Below are positions 62,191 to 62,718 of a DNA stretch of 62,718 nucleotides, piece after piece. The notes beneath the pieces were generated by a model, which worked only from the letters and a program-made list of their open reading frames with translations, did no database searches and was not told the DNA's origin. Position numbers and translations under genes: made by a program. The DNA comes from an uncultured Lachnospiraceae bacterium (GTDB lineage: Bacteria > Bacillota > Clostridia > Lachnospirales > Lachnospiraceae): positions 1-62,718 of the forward strand of contig CAMFDG010000008.1 in assembly GCA_945949045.1 (NCBI GenBank), in the 5' to 3' direction. The stretch's first letter is position 1. Every line of letters starts with the position of its first letter.

Positions 62191-62718
62191 TCATCTCAAA
62201 AAGAACACCAGTGTATCAATTATAAACAGCGGAATCAAATACTTCAGTGCACACAGGATGTAGCCAAAGAAGGATGGCATTTTGACACCATTTTCATCGG
62301 AAATCGACTTCACCATAAAGTTCGGCGCATTTCCGATATAGCTGTTGGCTCCCATAAATACAGCACCACAGGAGATTGCCATAAGCATCTTGGTCGCAAT
62401 TTCTCCAACCGTAGTGGCAATTCCCGTTGCAGAGCCAAGGGTTCCGGCTGTAGTGAGAAATACCATGTAGGTAGGCGTATTATCCAGAAAACTTGACAGG
62501 GCGCCGGTGGTCCAGAACATCTGCCAAGGATGGGTCAGCCCGAGCTTTGCACCATTTGCCTTCAAAATCATCAAGGCCGGCTGCATCGTAATAAAAATGC
62601 CGATAAACAGCACCGCCACCTCCTGAATGGCCCCCCATGTAAAATGGTTCTTGGTACGTGTTTCCTGCTTTGTTGTCTTAAAGGAAAGAAACGCAGCGAG
62701 AAGAATAATAACAACCTC
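62191..62718 (-). CDS. CitMHS_2/NhaD-like sodium:proton antiporter or anion transporter, C-terminal part
   Basis: The frame is open to the window's right edge, so only the last 175 residues are seen. They include several spans and the family block 'GALSSFLDNTPTYMVFLTTA' with the conserved Asn-Thr-Pro, 'GAVFMGANSYIGNAPNFMVK' and 'GVKMPSFFGYILCALKYLIP'. This is typical of the ion transporter superfamily (putative citrate or sodium:proton antiporter types). The substrate cannot be settled. A GTG at 62619 is internal. Confidence 0.75.
   Translation of the reverse strand, partial: EVVIILLAAFLSFKTTKQETRTKNHFTWGAIQEVAVLFIGIFITMQPALMILKANGAKLGLTHPWQMFWTTGALSSFLDNTPTYMVFLTTAGTLGSATGIATTVGEIATKMLMAISCGAVFMGANSYIGNAPNFMVKSISDENGVKMPSFFGYILCALKYLIPLFIIDTLVFFLR

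Overview
The window looks like chromosome of a Gram-positive anaerobe of the class Clostridia, most likely a Lachnospiraceae. Pointers are the type III glutamine synthetase, class II fructose-bisphosphate aldolase, the cdaA-cdaR-glmM block, the hprK-murB-rapZ-whiA block, small DUF4250 and DUF6472 proteins, strong GGAGG ribosome-binding sites and TTGACA-17-TATAAT promoters. No phage, conjugative or transposase gene is visible. Almost everything from 906 to 55812 is on the minus strand. Plus-strand genes are the partial gene at 1-867, a small gene at 33683, and the block 56034-59228.

Region 1 (1-12694) is a cell-surface polymer locus, read right to left. It holds an initiating sugar-phosphate transferase, a TagGH-like ABC exporter, a polysaccharide pyruvyl transferase-like protein, two CDP-glycerol glycerophosphotransferase-family proteins, an IspD/TarI-like cytidylyltransferase, a short-chain epimerase/dehydratase and a family 2 glycosyltransferase. 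It also encodes a secreted metallo-beta-lactamase-fold hydrolase with many cell-wall-binding repeats, laid out like pneumococcal phosphorylcholine esterase. A WecG/TagA-type transferase lies apart at 28880-29557. The locus is interrupted at 4885-5238 by a large nested palindrome; its core recurs at 58952-59033.

Region 2 (12728-28719) is housekeeping: HPr, glmM, cdaR, cdaA, two unknown membrane proteins, a YvyF-like zinc protein, comFC, hom, an ACT-domain protein, an SPFH/zinc-ribbon plus Tim44-like pair, prfB with its programmed +1 frameshift, vanZ, a CtpA-type protease, ftsEX and a PucR/CdaR-type regulator.

Region 3 (28880-40541) has cell-wall genes (GH25 lysozyme with FnIII domains, SH3-NlpC/P60 peptidase, class A PBP), an AT-rich gap with DnaA-box-like sequences, a YjfB-like small protein, RidA, a CvfB-like S1 protein, an acyl-ACP thioesterase, a VapC/Phd toxin-antitoxin pair, tRNA-Gln(CTG) and a YigZ protein.

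Region 4 (40748-45802) is nitrogen and carbon metabolism: an ammonium channel fused to a P-II domain, type III glutamine synthetase and fba. Putative terminators sit in front of both nitrogen genes.

Region 5 (45872-62718) holds a lipid kinase, whiA, rapZ, murB, an M18 aminopeptidase, hprK, uvrC, ftsH, then pyrG, a WYL regulator and two tiny genes on the plus strand, a PutP-type symporter, a cytidylate-kinase-like protein and the C-terminal part of a CitMHS-like transporter that runs off the right edge.

The least explained material is non-coding: the two-copy palindromic element, and two clusters of about 35-bp hairpin repeats (33367-33526 and 59230-59467) that resemble REP/BIME elements. Everything here was read by eye, without database searches or folding software.
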